A DNA stretch of 64,000 nt from Palsa-506 sp963709075 (GTDB lineage: Bacteria; Actinomycetota; Actinomycetes; Streptosporangiales; Streptosporangiaceae): assembly GCA_963709075.1 (NCBI GenBank), contig CAVPUY010000002.1, positions 372,001 through 436,000 on the forward strand, written 5' to 3'. Below, one piece after another: positions 37,838-49,094 of this stretch. The notes under the pieces are model-generated. The model was not told the origin of the DNA and did no database searches. It was given only the letters and a program-made list of their open reading frames with translations. The position numbers and the translations under genes were made by a program. Numbering within the stretch: the first letter of the stretch is position 1; each line of letters opens with the position of its first letter.

Positions 37838-40316
37838 ATGCATATGGACGCGATATTCAGCGCGATCGGGCGCTTCGCCGTGCGGTTCCGGTGGCTGGTG
37901 CTGCTGCTGTGGATTGTCGGCGCGGTAGCGGCCGTGACGCAGCTACCCGCCCTGTCCAGCGTCACCCAGAACAACAACTCCAAGTTCCTGCCGGCCAGCG
38001 CGCCGAGCGAGCACGCCGTCGAGCTGGCCGCTCCCTTCGGCACCGCCAACCTGATCCCGATTCCGGTCGTCGCGGCCAGGACCGCGGCGCCGCTGACCCC
38101 GGCCGACGTTAACGCGCTGACCACGCTGCAGCACCAGCTGCGGACGGTGCCGACCGTCAGCCAGGTCCTTGAGGGCGGCCGGTCCGCCGACGGGCATGCC
38201 GAGCAGCTCGTCGTGCTCGCGACGCAAGGCGGCGGCAACCAGAACCAGCAGACCGACCTGGTGGACGCGCTGCGCGCGAAGATCGCCAGCGCCGGGCTGC
38301 CGGCCGGCCTGCGAGCGCACCTGGCCGGCGACGTGGCGATCCAGGTCGACCAGCAGAAGGCGTCCGGCAACCAGGGCAACGAGGTCCAGGACCTGTCGAT
38401 CGTGTTCATCATCGCGCTGCTCGTGCTGATCTTCCGGTCATTCACTCTCGCGCTGCGTGACGATCGCGCCGGCCGTCTTCTCGGTGCTCATCTCCGGCCC
38501 GCTGGTCGCCGAGGCGGCGCGGCACGGGCTGCAGGTATCGCCGCTGGCCCAGTTCCTGCTCATCGTCCTGGTGCTCGGCGCCGGCACCGACTACGGCCTG
38601 TTCCTGGTATTCCGGGTGCGGGAGGAACTGCGCGCCGCTCAGCACAGCGTGCAGGCGGACAATTACCCTGGGTCGCGTGGCTCCGGCGGCAGCATCCTCG
38701 GCTGACCTGCTGCACCCGCGGCCCGCGGCCAGGCAGGCGATCGTCAGATCGGTCACCAAGGTCGGCGAGTCGATCACCTTCTCGGCGGCCACGGTGATCG
38801 CGGCGGTGCTCACGCTGCTGCTGGCCAGCTTCTCGTTCTACTCCGACCTCGGCATCCCGTTCGCCATCGCGATCGTCGTGATCCTGATCGCCGGGCTCAC
38901 CCTGCTGCCCGCGCTGCTGTCCATCCGGCTGTCCCTGCTCGCGGTGAAGCGGACGATCTTCCGCGCCATCTTCGGCCGGCCGAAGCTGCTGCCGTGGAAC
39001 ATCCAGGGCAGCGGCAAGACCGGGCGTGTGGAGCCGGGTGGCCGCCCGGATCGTCCGGCACCCCGCACCGACCCTGGCCATCGGCGTGGTGGTCTTCGGC
39101 GCGCTCGCCCTCGGCGCGCTCGGCTACGTGGCCGGCGGCTTCGGCGGGGACACCACCGCCGCCGGCCGGCAGCGACTCCGCGGCGGGCACGCGCTGCTGG
39201 CCAGGTACTTCCCGCAGTCCTCGGCGAACCCGACCAACCTGATCTTCCGGTTCAGCAAGCCGGTCTGGACGAACCCGGCGCCACTGGCCGCCGGTACCGC
39301 CCAGCTCCAGGCGACCGGCCTGTTCACGCAGGTGGCCGGGCCGCTGAACCCGCTCAGGAGCGACGCTGACACCAGCCCAGTACACCGCGCTGCACGCCAA
39401 GCTCGGGCCGGCCAAGGCACTGCCTGCCGTGCAGCCGCCGGGCACCGGCGTGCCGCCCGCTGCCTACCAGATCTACCGTGCCACCTCGAACTTCGTCAGC
39501 CCGGACGGCCGGACCGTGCAGTACCTGACCGGGCTCAAGGCCGGGGATCCCGGCAATACCCCGGCGCTGAACGCCGTCCCGGCCATCCGGGTGGCAACCA
39601 CCAAGGTCGCGAAGTCGATCGGCGCGGCCGATTCCGGCGTCGGCGGCGAGGCCCCGGCGCTGCACGACATCAGCGCCATCTCCAACAGCGACCTGCAGCG
39701 GGTAATCCCGATCGCGATCCTGGTGATCGGGCTGCTGCTCGCCCTGGTGCTGCGCAGCCTGGTCGCCCCGCTCTACCTGATCGCCTCGGTCGGGATCTCC
39801 TTCCTCGCCGCGCTCGGCCTGTCGGTGCTGCTGTTCATCGACATCGGCGGGAGCGGCGGCCTGGTGTTCTTCATGCCGTTCCTGATGTTCATCTTCCTGC
39901 TCGCGCTCGGCGAGGACTACAACATCCTGGTGATGACGCGGATCCGGGAGGAGGCTCAGAAACGTCCGCTACGCCAGGCAGTGGCCCGCGCACTCAGCGC
40001 GACGGGCACGACCGTGACCTCGGCCGGCCTGGTGCTGGCCGGCACGTTCATCGTCTTCGGCCTCGTCGCGGGCAGCGGCGCAGGCGGCAGCCAGTTCCGG
40101 GACATCGCGCTCGGCCTGGCGTTCGGCATCCTGATGGACACGTTCCTGGTCCGGACCCTGCTCGTGCCGTCCACCGTGGTCCTGCTGGGCAGGTGGAACT
40201 GGTGGCCGTCGGCGATGAGCCGGCCCGGCGCCGAGCCAGCCGGGATCGCCGACGGCGCCGAGCCGGGCCTGGCGGAAGCCGACAGCGGCCTGCAGCAGCC
40301 CGATCGACGGCGCTGA
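37838..40316 (+). CDS. MMPL-family RND transporter (frameshifted)
   Basis: About 820 residues. Two repeats each have a large extracytoplasmic loop and a helix bundle: the first QDLSIVFIIALLVLIFRSFT and VLGAGTDYGLFLVFR, the second IPIAILVIGLLLALVLRSLV and LALGEDYNILVMTRIREEAQ. The Asp/Tyr pair in GTDY and GEDY is the proton-relay signature of MMPL. The start is ATG 37838 (GTG 37832 also possible). Extra bases near 38459, about 38700, 39026 and 39374 break it. It is likely a lipid or small-molecule exporter. Confidence 0.85.
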
Positions 40317-40329
40317 TCCGCAGGATCAC

Positions 40330-41405
40330 GTGCCATCGGGATCGTCATCAGGGCCGCGGATCAGCGTGGTGCTGCCGGTATACCGGGTGCCTGAGTACCT
40401 CGGCGAGTGCCTGGACTCGGTGCTCGGGCAGGCACCGGAAGGCACCGAGGTGATCGCCGTTGACGACGCGTCACCGGATGCGTGCGGGCAGATCCTCGAC
40501 GCCGAGGGCGGATGCCGATCCGCGGCTCAAGGTGATTCACCTGGCTGACAATGCCGGGCCGGGAAACGCGCGTAACGTGGGCCTCAAGCATGCCAGCGGC
40601 GACTACGTCTGGTTCGCCGACGCCGACGACCTGCTGGCCGATGGCGCCTTCGCCCAGGTCACCGCCAGCCTCAGCCGGGACCGCCCGGACGTGCTGCTGA
40701 TCGACTACGAGGATCTGCGCCCGGCGGCCGGCCGGGCCGAGTCCCGGCGGCGCGCTGCTCCGGACCGCGCCGCCCGGCACGTTTACCCTGGCCGCTCAGC
40801 CCGGGCTGATCAACTTGACGATGACAGCGTGGAGCAAGCTGATCCGGCGCGAATTCCTCGACGAGATCGGCCTGCCCTTCCCGCCCGGCATCCACGAGGA
40901 CGTGCCGGTGTCCTGCGCGGTGCTGCTCAGCGCACGCCGGATCAGCGCGCTCGCCCGGGTCTGCTATCGCTACCGCCGGGCCAGGCGGGGATCGTTCATG
41001 GTCACCACGAGCGACCGGCACTTCGACGTCTTCGCCTCGTACCAGCTCGTCTTCGACCTGCTGCCCGCCTTCGCCGAGCGGTCAGGCGCGCCGGTCACCG
41101 GCCCGGTCAGGCAGGCCCTGTTCGAGCGGGCCATCTGGCACTACACCACCATCCTCGGCACCCGCGGCCTGGTGCCCCGCAGGGCCAGGAAGATGTTCTT
41201 CGACCGGATGCATGACGACTTCCGCCGCTGGCGGCCGGACGGCTTCCGGTACCCGCCCGGCGCCCGCGGGGTGAAATTCCGGCTGGTGGAACGGAACGCC
41301 TACCGGACGTACGCCGCCCTGGAGCCGGCCAACCAGCTACGGGTGCTGCTGAGCCGGGCCGCCTCGCGGCTGCGCGCGCAGGCGGTGCACCGAGCCCGTG
41401 CGTGA
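40330..41405 (+). CDS. Family 2 glycosyltransferase (two +1 frameshifts)
   Basis: A GT-A fold protein of about 357 residues. It has ISVVLPVYRVPEYLGECLDS at the N-terminus, then AGPGNARNVGLKHASGDYVW and FADADDLLADGAF (DxD-type nucleotide-sugar/metal site), and HEDVPVSCAVLLSARRISAL as the acceptor loop. The C-terminal half is helical (DRMHDDFRRWRPDGFRYPPG), as in teichoic-acid or capsule polymerases. The extra bases lie near 40508 and 40751. GTG 40330 starts 14 bp after the MMPL stop, so the two are probably an operon. Confidence 0.82.
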
Positions 41406-41453
41406 TCGCGGAAGACCCGGGAGCCCTAGCGCGCCCGGGTCTTCCGCGATCAC
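41402..41453. terminator. Perfect 20-bp stem bidirectional terminator
   Basis: GTGATCGCGGAAGACCCGGG at 41402-41421 and its exact reverse complement at 41434-41453 enclose a 12-base loop. It lies between the convergent GT2 and aceA genes and overlaps the GT2 stop codon. Confidence 0.85.
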
Positions 41454-41469
41454 CTGGCCAGGCCAGCGG

Positions 41470-42807
<1,338 letters not shown>

Positions 42808-42950
42808 GCGTGCCCTCGAGGCGAGGCTCGCTCATGGTGGCCTCCCATCTTGTTCGTCCCCGGGTGTTACGTCCAGCCTGCGGGGAAAGTCGCGATAGTA
42901 CTAGAGTCAAAGGTCATGAAGAATCTCAAAAATTCGTCTAGGATGAAGAA
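42808..42950. promoter_or_regulatory. aceA-ramB divergent control region
   Basis: A 143-bp spacer with an AT-rich core (ATAGTACTAGAGTCAAAGG, AAATTCGTCTAGGATGAAG) in a GC-rich background. The regulators RamB and probably a cAMP-type regulator would act here. I see no exact copy of the corynebacterial RamB site; the AT-rich TCAAAGG and CTCAAAAATT segments are candidates. Confidence 0.5.
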
Positions 42951-44426
42951 ATGCAAGATCTGAAGAGCAAAGAAAGATCATCTTTTACGCAGTCTACGAG
43001 TCTCGATCTTGCTTTGTTCGGGCAGCGGCTGCGGCACGCGCGCCGCGCCCGGGGCCTCACGCTGGCCGAGCTAGGGGCTCGCGTCGGCAGGGCGCCGTCG
43101 GTCTTGTCGCTGCTGGAGAACGGCCGCCGCGAGCCCAAGCTCTCGCTGATCGAGACGCTGGCCGGTGCGCTGTCCGTGCCTGCCGCCGAGCTGCTGAGCA
43201 GCGAGCCGCCGAGCCGCCGGGCGCAGCTCGAGATCGCGCTGGAAGAGGCACAGCGCGACCCCGCCTCCGCCGAGCTCGGCCTGCCCTACCTGCGGGCGGG
43301 CGCCAGGGTACCCAGCGACGTGCTCGAGCATGTCGTCGCGCTGCACGCCGAGTTGCGCAGGCAGCGGGCCAAGCCGACCGCCACGCCGGAGGAGGCCAGG
43401 GAGGCCAACGCGGACCTGCGGGCGATGATGCGGGAGCGCGGCAACTACTTCGCGCCGATCGAGGATGCCGCCGCCGAGGCACTGACCGCGGCCGGCTACT
43501 CCGGCGGTGCGCTGTCGCAGCGACTGCTCCTCTCGATCGTCAGCCACCACGGCTTCTCCGTCAAATATGCGCATGATCTGCCCAGGTCGGCCCGGTCAGT
43601 CACGGACCTGCGGAACCGCCGGATCTACCTCAAGCCGGAATCCATGGGCACGCACACGCCGCGCACGGTGCTGCTGCAGACGCTCGGCCACTTCGTGCTC
43701 GGGCACTCCACGCCCGCCGACTTCGCCGAGTTCCTCAGCCAGCGGGTGGAGGCGAACTATTTCGCCGCCGCGGTGCTGGTGCCTGAGGAGCCCGCCGCGC
43801 GGTTCCTGCGCGAGGCCAAGGACGCCAGGAGCCTGTCGGTGGAGGACCTGCGGGACGTTTTCGCCGTCTCCTACGAGATGGCCGCGCACCGGTTCACCAA
43901 CCTGGCCACCCACCACCTCGGCCTGCCGTGCCACTTCGTCAAGAACGACGCGGGCGGGATCATCTACAAGGCGTACGAGAACGACGGCGTGGTGTTCCCC
44001 GCCGACGAGGCGGGCGCGATCGAGGGCCAGCGGATGTGCCGGGAGTGGTCGGGCCGGCAGGTATTCGCCGCCGCGGACCGGTTCAGCCCGCTGTACCAGT
44101 ACTCCGACACGCCGTCCGGCACGTACTGGTGCGTCGCCTTCGTCGACCCGGGGCCCGAGCGCGACTTCGCGATCACGCTCGGCGTGCCGTTCGAGCATTC
44201 TCGCTGGTTCCGGGGCCGGGAGACGGTCAAGCGGGTTACCTCGGCGTGCCCGGACGGGGAGTGCTGCCAGCGGCCGCCCGCCCGGCTCGCCGCGCGCTGG
44301 GACGGGCTCGCCTGGCCGTCGGCGCGCGCCCACTCGCACATCCTGTCCGCGCTGCCGAGGGGCAGCTTCCCCGGCGTGGACCAGGCCGACGTGTACGCCT
44401 TCCTCGACCGGCACGAGCAGGACTAG
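42951..44426 (+). CDS. ramB: RamB-type XRE-family regulator (IrrE/DUF2083 domains)
   Basis: A 491-residue regulator. The N-terminal HTH_3 (residues ~20-75) contains FGQRLRHARRARGLTLAELG and SVLSLLENGRREPKLSLIET. The middle is an IrrE-like fold with LQTLGHFVLGHSTPADFAEF (HxxxH-like), and the C-terminal zinc-ligand area has PDGECCQRPPARLAARW. RamB-type proteins control acetate and glyoxylate genes. It is divergent from aceA. ATG 42951 follows GGATGAAGAA. It is intact. Confidence 0.85.
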   Translation: MQDLKSKERSSFTQSTSLDLALFGQRLRHARRARGLTLAELGARVGRAPSVLSLLENGRREPKLSLIETLAGALSVPAAELLSSEPPSRRAQLEIALEEAQRDPASAELGLPYLRAGARVPSDVLEHVVALHAELRRQRAKPTATPEEAREANADLRAMMRERGNYFAPIEDAAAEALTAAGYSGGALSQRLLLSIVSHHGFSVKYAHDLPRSARSVTDLRNRRIYLKPESMGTHTPRTVLLQTLGHFVLGHSTPADFAEFLSQRVEANYFAAAVLVPEEPAARFLREAKDARSLSVEDLRDVFAVSYEMAAHRFTNLATHHLGLPCHFVKNDAGGIIYKAYENDGVVFPADEAGAIEGQRMCREWSGRQVFAAADRFSPLYQYSDTPSGTYWCVAFVDPGPERDFAITLGVPFEHSRWFRGRETVKRVTSACPDGECCQRPPARLAARWDGLAWPSARAHSHILSALPRGSFPGVDQADVYAFLDRHEQD

Positions 44427-44445
44427 GCCGGACTATCCCGGGGGA

Positions 44446-44504
44446 TGCTGGACTATCGCACGCGATCGCACACCTCAGATGGTGCGCGCTCGCGCGATCC
44501 AGCA
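44446..44504 (+). terminator. Imperfect long hairpin after ramB
   Basis: TGCTGGA at 44446 pairs with TCCAGCA at 44498-44504. Between them TCGC..GCGATCGCACACC pairs imperfectly with GGTGCGCGCTCGCGCGA around a TCAGAT loop. It lies 20 bp after the ramB stop. Confidence 0.55.
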
Positions 44505-44576
44505 CATGGCGGCCCGGGTGCCCGGGCCGGGGGGAGCGGGGGCGGGCGCGGCGGCGGGCGCCGGGGACGCGGCGGG

Positions 44577-44925
44577 CTAGAACATCAGCCGCCGCAATTG
44601 CAGCAGGTCGAACAGGTTGCCGTCGACCTTCAGCCGGCCGGTGAGCCAGGCCCGGGCGAAGGTGCCGGGATCGGCGGCGATCGCGAGCACGTCATCGCTC
44701 TTGGCGGTGAACCGGATCTGCGCTTGCGCGATCGGCCGCGTCGGCCTCCCTGACCGAGTCCGTGCCGTCCGCGCCGAGCCGGGTCATGAAGGTCACGCCC
44801 AGGTCAGTGACCTTGCAGCTCAGCGTGCGGTCAGCCAGGTGCTCCGCACGGTCGGCCGGATTCATCTGCTCGATGCGGGCCGTAAGGCTCTGCAACGCCT
44901 CGCGGCATTCTTCCGCCGTCGCCAT
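44577..44925 (-). CDS. SCP2 sterol-binding-domain protein (one +1 frameshift)
   Basis: About 115 residues. MATAEECREALQSLTARIEQ then HLADRTLSCKVTDLGVTF. After an extra base near 44721 the frame continues AQIRFTAKSDDVLAIAADPG and ends TGRLKVDGNLFDLLQLRRLM. This is the SCP2/sterol-carrier fold used to bind lipids or acyl groups. The C-terminal block RLKVDGNLFDLLQL is typical of the family. The stop is at 44577-44579 and is reached only after the frame change. Confidence 0.75.
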
Positions 44926-45096
44926 ATGGCCTCGCTCTCGACTTCATTGTCCTCTCCGGATTGTCCCTCTCCGGCCGCTGAACCGCCGCGCGGGGCGGGC
45001 CAGGCCGACGAGGTGCGCCGCTGCACCGTTCCCGGACGGTAGCGTTCCTGGAGGAGCGGCGCACGCATCAGCGCCGGCCCGGGAGGGTGATAGCCA

Positions 45097-45291
45097 ATGC
45101 AGGACGACAGCGTGGCCCAGCCGCAGCAGCCGCCGGCAACCGGCGAGGCCAGGGTGGACGCGGCAGTGGCGAGGCTCGACGAGCTTCCCGCGCTGCCGGT
45201 GACCGAGCACCCGGCCGTGTTCGAGCAGGTGCACCGGCAGCTGCGGGAGGTGCTCGGCGAACTGGACACCGGCCCGAGCTTGACCGGATAG
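45097..45291 (+). CDS. Small conserved hypothetical protein upstream of tlyA
   Basis: 64 residues: MQDDSVAQPQQPPATGEARV followed by a predicted helix DAAVARLDELPALPVTEHPA and VFEQVHRQLREVLGEL. It is charged, soluble and without cysteine. Actinomycetes commonly carry such a small gene directly before tlyA, which supports it being real. The function is unknown. TlyA starts 24 bp downstream. Confidence 0.65.
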   Translation: MQDDSVAQPQQPPATGEARVDAAVARLDELPALPVTEHPAVFEQVHRQLREVLGELDTGPSLTG

Positions 45292-45314
45292 AAATAGAGC
45301 GGGTAGATCAGTCC

Positions 45315-46115
45315 ATGAGCAGGAGGATCCGGCTGGACACCGAGCTTGTCCGCAGGGGACTCGCGCGGTCCCGCGAGCAGGCTGCGGACCTCATCGCGGC
45401 CGGCCGGGTCGCCGTGGCCGGGCAGACCGCGGCCAAGCCGGCCACCCAGGTCGGCCAGGACGCCGCGATCGCGGTCGCTGAGCCGCGCGGCGAGCCGGAC
45501 TACGCGTCCCGCGGCGGCCGCAAGCTGGCCGGCGCGCTCGCCGCCTTCCCCGGCCTCGCGGTGGCCGGCCGCCGCTGCCTGGATGCCGGCGCCTCGACCG
45601 GGGGATTCACCGACGTGCTGCTGCGGGCGGGCGCGGCGCACGTGGTAGCGGCCGATGTCGGGTACGGTCAGCTGGCCTGGCAGCTGCGCACCGATCCGCG
45701 GGTCACCGTGCTTGACCGCGTCAACGTCCGGCAGCTCACTCCCGGCCAGGCCGGGCCTGCCCCGGCCGTGGTGACGGCGGACCTGTCGTTCATCTCGCTG
45801 ACCCTGGTGCTGCCCGCCCTGGTCGGCTGCGCGGCCCCGGACGCCGACTTCGTGCTGCTGGTCAAGCCCCAGTTCGAGGTCGGCAAGGGGAACGTGGGAG
45901 CGGGCGGCGTGGTGCGTGACCAGGCGCAGCGGGCCGCCGCCGTCGCATCGGTGGCGGCCGCCGCCGCAACCGCCGGCCTGGGCGTCCGCGGCGTCGCCGC
46001 CAGCCCGCTGCCCGGCCCGTCCGGGAACGTGGAGTACTTCCTCTGGCTGCGCCGGGGCGCCCGGCCGCTGGACGCGGCCGAGCTGCAGCGGGCGGTCGCG
46101 GACGGGCCGCAATGA
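45315..46115 (+). CDS. tlyA: TlyA rRNA 2'-O-methyltransferase
   Basis: A 266-residue protein. The N-terminal S4 RNA-binding domain spans about residues 1-60 (RRIRLDTELVRRGLARSREQ). A FtsJ-like methyltransferase follows with LDAGASTGGFTDVLLRAGA (SAM motif), DRVNVRQLTP, VTADLSFISLTLVLPAL and VLLVKPQFEVGKGNVGAGGV. TlyA methylates 16S and 23S rRNA in the family, and its presence sensitizes cells to capreomycin. ATG 45315. It is part of the tlyA-nadK-recN operon. Confidence 0.92.
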   Translation: MSRRIRLDTELVRRGLARSREQAADLIAAGRVAVAGQTAAKPATQVGQDAAIAVAEPRGEPDYASRGGRKLAGALAAFPGLAVAGRRCLDAGASTGGFTDVLLRAGAAHVVAADVGYGQLAWQLRTDPRVTVLDRVNVRQLTPGQAGPAPAVVTADLSFISLTLVLPALVGCAAPDADFVLLVKPQFEVGKGNVGAGGVVRDQAQRAAAVASVAAAAATAGLGVRGVAASPLPGPSGNVEYFLWLRRGARPLDAAELQRAVADGPQ

Positions 46116-46140
46116 GCCAGCGACACCGGGACGGATCCCA

Positions 46141-47220
46141 GTGACGCCGCAGCGGGCGGTGCTGCTGGTCGCGCATACGGGCCGGCCGGCGGCGGTGCAC
46201 AGTGCCCGGCTGGTCATCGAGCGCCTGACCGCGGCCGGCCTGGCGGTGCGGGTGCTCACCGCCGAGGCGGCTGACCTGCGCAGCCCGGCAGCGGTTGAGG
46301 TGGCAGTGACGGCCGAGGCAGCGGCCGGCGCGGAAATGGTCATCGTGATCGGCGGGGACGGCACCCTGCTGCGCGCCGCCGAGCTGGCCAGGCCGGCCGG
46401 CACCCCGCTGCTCGGCGTGAACCTCGGCCATGTCGGCTTCCTGGCCGAGGCGGATCCGGAGAACCTGGCCGAGACCGTCGACCGGGTGGTGGACCGCCGG
46501 TACGCGGTGGAGCAGCGGATGACCGTCGATGTCACCGTCCGGCACGGCGGCGGCATCGCCGCCCAGACCTGGGCGCTGAACGAGGCCACCGTGGAGAAGG
46601 TCGCCAGGGAGCGGATGCTTGACGTGGTGACCGAGGTGGACGGCCGGCCGCTGTCCAGGTGGGGATGTGACGGCGTGGTGTTCGCCACCCCCACCGGCTC
46701 CACCGCCTACGCGTTCTCGGCCGGCGGCCCGGTGGTCTGGCCCGAAGTCGAGGCGCTGCTGCTCGTGCCGATCTGCGCGCATGCGCTGTTCGCCTGCCCG
46801 ATGGTGGTCTCGCCGCGGTCGGTGCTGGCCGCCGAGGTGATCGGCGGTACGAGCCCGTGGCCGATGTCGGCCGGCGGGGACGGCCAGAATGAGGCATCCG
46901 GCGCGGTTCTGTGGTGCGATGGGCGGCGTAGGGTCGACCTGCCGCCAGGCGCGCGGGTGGAGGTGCGACGCGGGGTAAGGCCGGTCCTGCTGGCCCGGCT
47001 GCACGGTACCGGCCAGCAGGACGCCGGCGGCGGGGGAGCGGCCGCCGCCGGGCAGGACGCCGCGGTGCCGGGAGCTGGCGTGGCGGCCGGCGCGCTGTTC
47101 ACCGACCGGCTGGTCGCCAAGTTCGGGCTGCCGGTGGCCGGCTGGCGCGGCCAGGCAGCTGCCCGCCGCGCGATGGCGGCGGCCGGCCAGCGAGAGGAGG
47201 GTCCGAGCGGCGATGCTTGA
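46141..47220 (+). CDS. nadK: NAD kinase
   Basis: Start GTG 46141, 359 residues. NADK signature VIVIGGDGTLLRAAE near residue 70 and GVNLGHVGFLAEADPENLAE after it. The C-terminal half has SAGGPVVWPEVEALLLVPIC and HALFACPMVVSPRSVLAAEV with the substrate-binding acidic residues. The insertion between them (about residues 235-260, rich in Gly/Ser/Asn) is longer than in many NADKs, and the frame stays open through it. It phosphorylates NAD to NADP. The last codons overlap the recN start. Confidence 0.9.
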   Translation: MTPQRAVLLVAHTGRPAAVHSARLVIERLTAAGLAVRVLTAEAADLRSPAAVEVAVTAEAAAGAEMVIVIGGDGTLLRAAELARPAGTPLLGVNLGHVGFLAEADPENLAETVDRVVDRRYAVEQRMTVDVTVRHGGGIAAQTWALNEATVEKVARERMLDVVTEVDGRPLSRWGCDGVVFATPTGSTAYAFSAGGPVVWPEVEALLLVPICAHALFACPMVVSPRSVLAAEVIGGTSPWPMSAGGDGQNEASGAVLWCDGRRRVDLPPGARVEVRRGVRPVLLARLHGTGQQDAGGGGAAAAGQDAAVPGAGVAAGALFTDRLVAKFGLPVAGWRGQAAARRAMAAAGQREEGPSGDA

Positions 47221-49010
47221 GGAAGTCCGTATCACCGGGCTCGGGGTGATCGACGATGCCGTCCTCGAGCTGTCCCCGGGCTTCAACGTCGTGACCGGCG
47301 AGACCGGCGCGGGCAAGACCATGGTCGTGTCCGGGCTCGGCCTGCTCTTCGGCGGCCGGGCCGACCCGGCCAGGGTACGGCCTGGCGCCGACCGGGCCAG
47401 CGTCGACGGCCGGCTGCGGGTCGATCCGGACGGGCCGGTGGCCAGGCAGGTCAATGAGGCGGCGGCGATCTCGATGACGACGGCGGCGTGCTGATTATCA
47501 GCCGCTCGGTATCGGCGGAAGGCCGCTCGCGCGCGTTCGCCGGCGGCCGCTCCGTGCCGCGTGTCGCTGCTCACCTACCTGGCCGATGACCTGGTAGCCG
47601 TGCACGGCCAGGCGGACCAGCAGCAGCTGCTGAAGCCCGCGCGGCAGCGCGAGGCGCTCGACCTGTTCGCCGGCCCGGAGCATGCGGCGGTGCTGGCCGG
47701 TTACCGGCGTTCCTACCAGCGGCTCGGGGACCTCAGGGCGGAGCTGGCCGAGCTCGCGTCGCGCGCGCGGGACCGGGACGCCGAGGCCGCGCGACCTGCG
47801 CCGGGGCCTGGCCGAGATCGAGCGGGCCGGGCCCGCCAGCGGCGAGGACATCGACCTGCTGGCGGAAGACGAGCGGCTGTCGCACGCGGACGCGCTGCAC
47901 GCGGCGGCCACGACGGCGCACGAGGCGCTGCAGTCCGATCCGTCCAGCGCGGTGTACGAGGCGGCCGACGCGCTGACCCTGCTCGGCGGCGCCCGGCATG
48001 CGCTGGAGGCGGCGGCCGAGCACGACGCCGCGCTTGCCGCCCTGGCCGGGCGCCTGTCCGAGGCCGCCTACCTGGTGTCCGACGTCGCGGCCGAGCTGGC
48101 CTCCTACGCCCAGGCGGTGGAGGCCGACCCGGCCAGGCTCGCGGTGTGCAGGAGCGCCGCGCCGAGCTGGCCCGGCTGGTCCGGGCCTATGGCTCGGCCG
48201 ACAGCCCGTACGCCCCGCCGGGCAGCGATGCGGCGGGCTACGGCAGCATCGCCGCGGTGCTGGGCTGGGCCAAGCAGGCGACAGCCAGGCTCGGCCGAGC
48301 TCGACGGCGCCGACGACGCGATCGCCGGGCTGGCCGGGCAGGAGGAGTCGCTCGCCGCCGAGGTCGCCGAGCTGGCCGGCCAGCTCAGCGCCGGCCGGAA
48401 GAAGGCGGCCGGGCAGTTCGCCGAGGACGTCACCGCCGAGCTGTCCGCGCTGGCCATGCCGCACGCCAGGCTGACGGTGGCGGTGACCCCGGCCGGCGGC
48501 TTCGGCCCGCACGGCGCCGACGAGGTGGAGATCAGGCTCGCGGCACATCCCGGCGCGCCCGAGCTGCCGCTGCACAAGGGCGCGTCCGGCGGCGAGCTTT
48601 CCCGCGTCATGCTGGCGATCGAGGTCGTCTTCGCCGGCGCCGACCCGGTACCGACCTTCGTGTTCGACGAGGTGGACGCGGGCGTCGGCGGGAAGGCGGC
48701 GGTGGAGGTGGGGCGCCGGCTGGCCCGGCTGGCCCGGCTCGCCCAGGTGATCGTGGTGACCCACCTGCCGCAGGTCGCCGCTTTCGCCGACGCGCACCTG
48801 ATGGTGCAGAAGGCCGGCGACGGCTCGGTCACCAGCAGCGGGGTCACCAGGCTCGACGGCGCTGGCCGGGTCAGGGAGCTTTCCCGGATGCTGGCTGGCC
48901 TGGAGGATTCCGAGTTCGGCCGGGCGCACGCCGAGGAGCTGCTTGCGGCCGCCGCGGCCGAGCGCGCCGCGCGGCCGGCCAGGCAGGATAACCGCCCGCA
49001 GGGCCGGTAG
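47213..49010 (+). CDS. recN: DNA repair protein RecN (frameshifted)
   Basis: SMC-like ATPase of about 590 residues. It has Walker A VTGETGAGKTMVVSGLGLLF near residue 30, then LLTYLADDLVAVHGQADQQQ. Coiled-coil regions follow, then the signature GASGGELSRVMLAIEVVFAG and Walker B VFDEVDAGVGGKAAVEVGRR. The frame changes near 47465 (-1 or two extra bases), 47560, 47792, about 48147 (-1 or two extra) and 48294. It recruits other repair proteins to double-strand breaks. Confidence 0.9.
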
Positions 49011-49094
49011 TAAAGCCCCCGGCAGTGCCGATAATGCCCGGCCGGCCGTCGGATGGCGTTCCCGCTCGCCGGGATCTGGCAAGATTGCCTTGCG

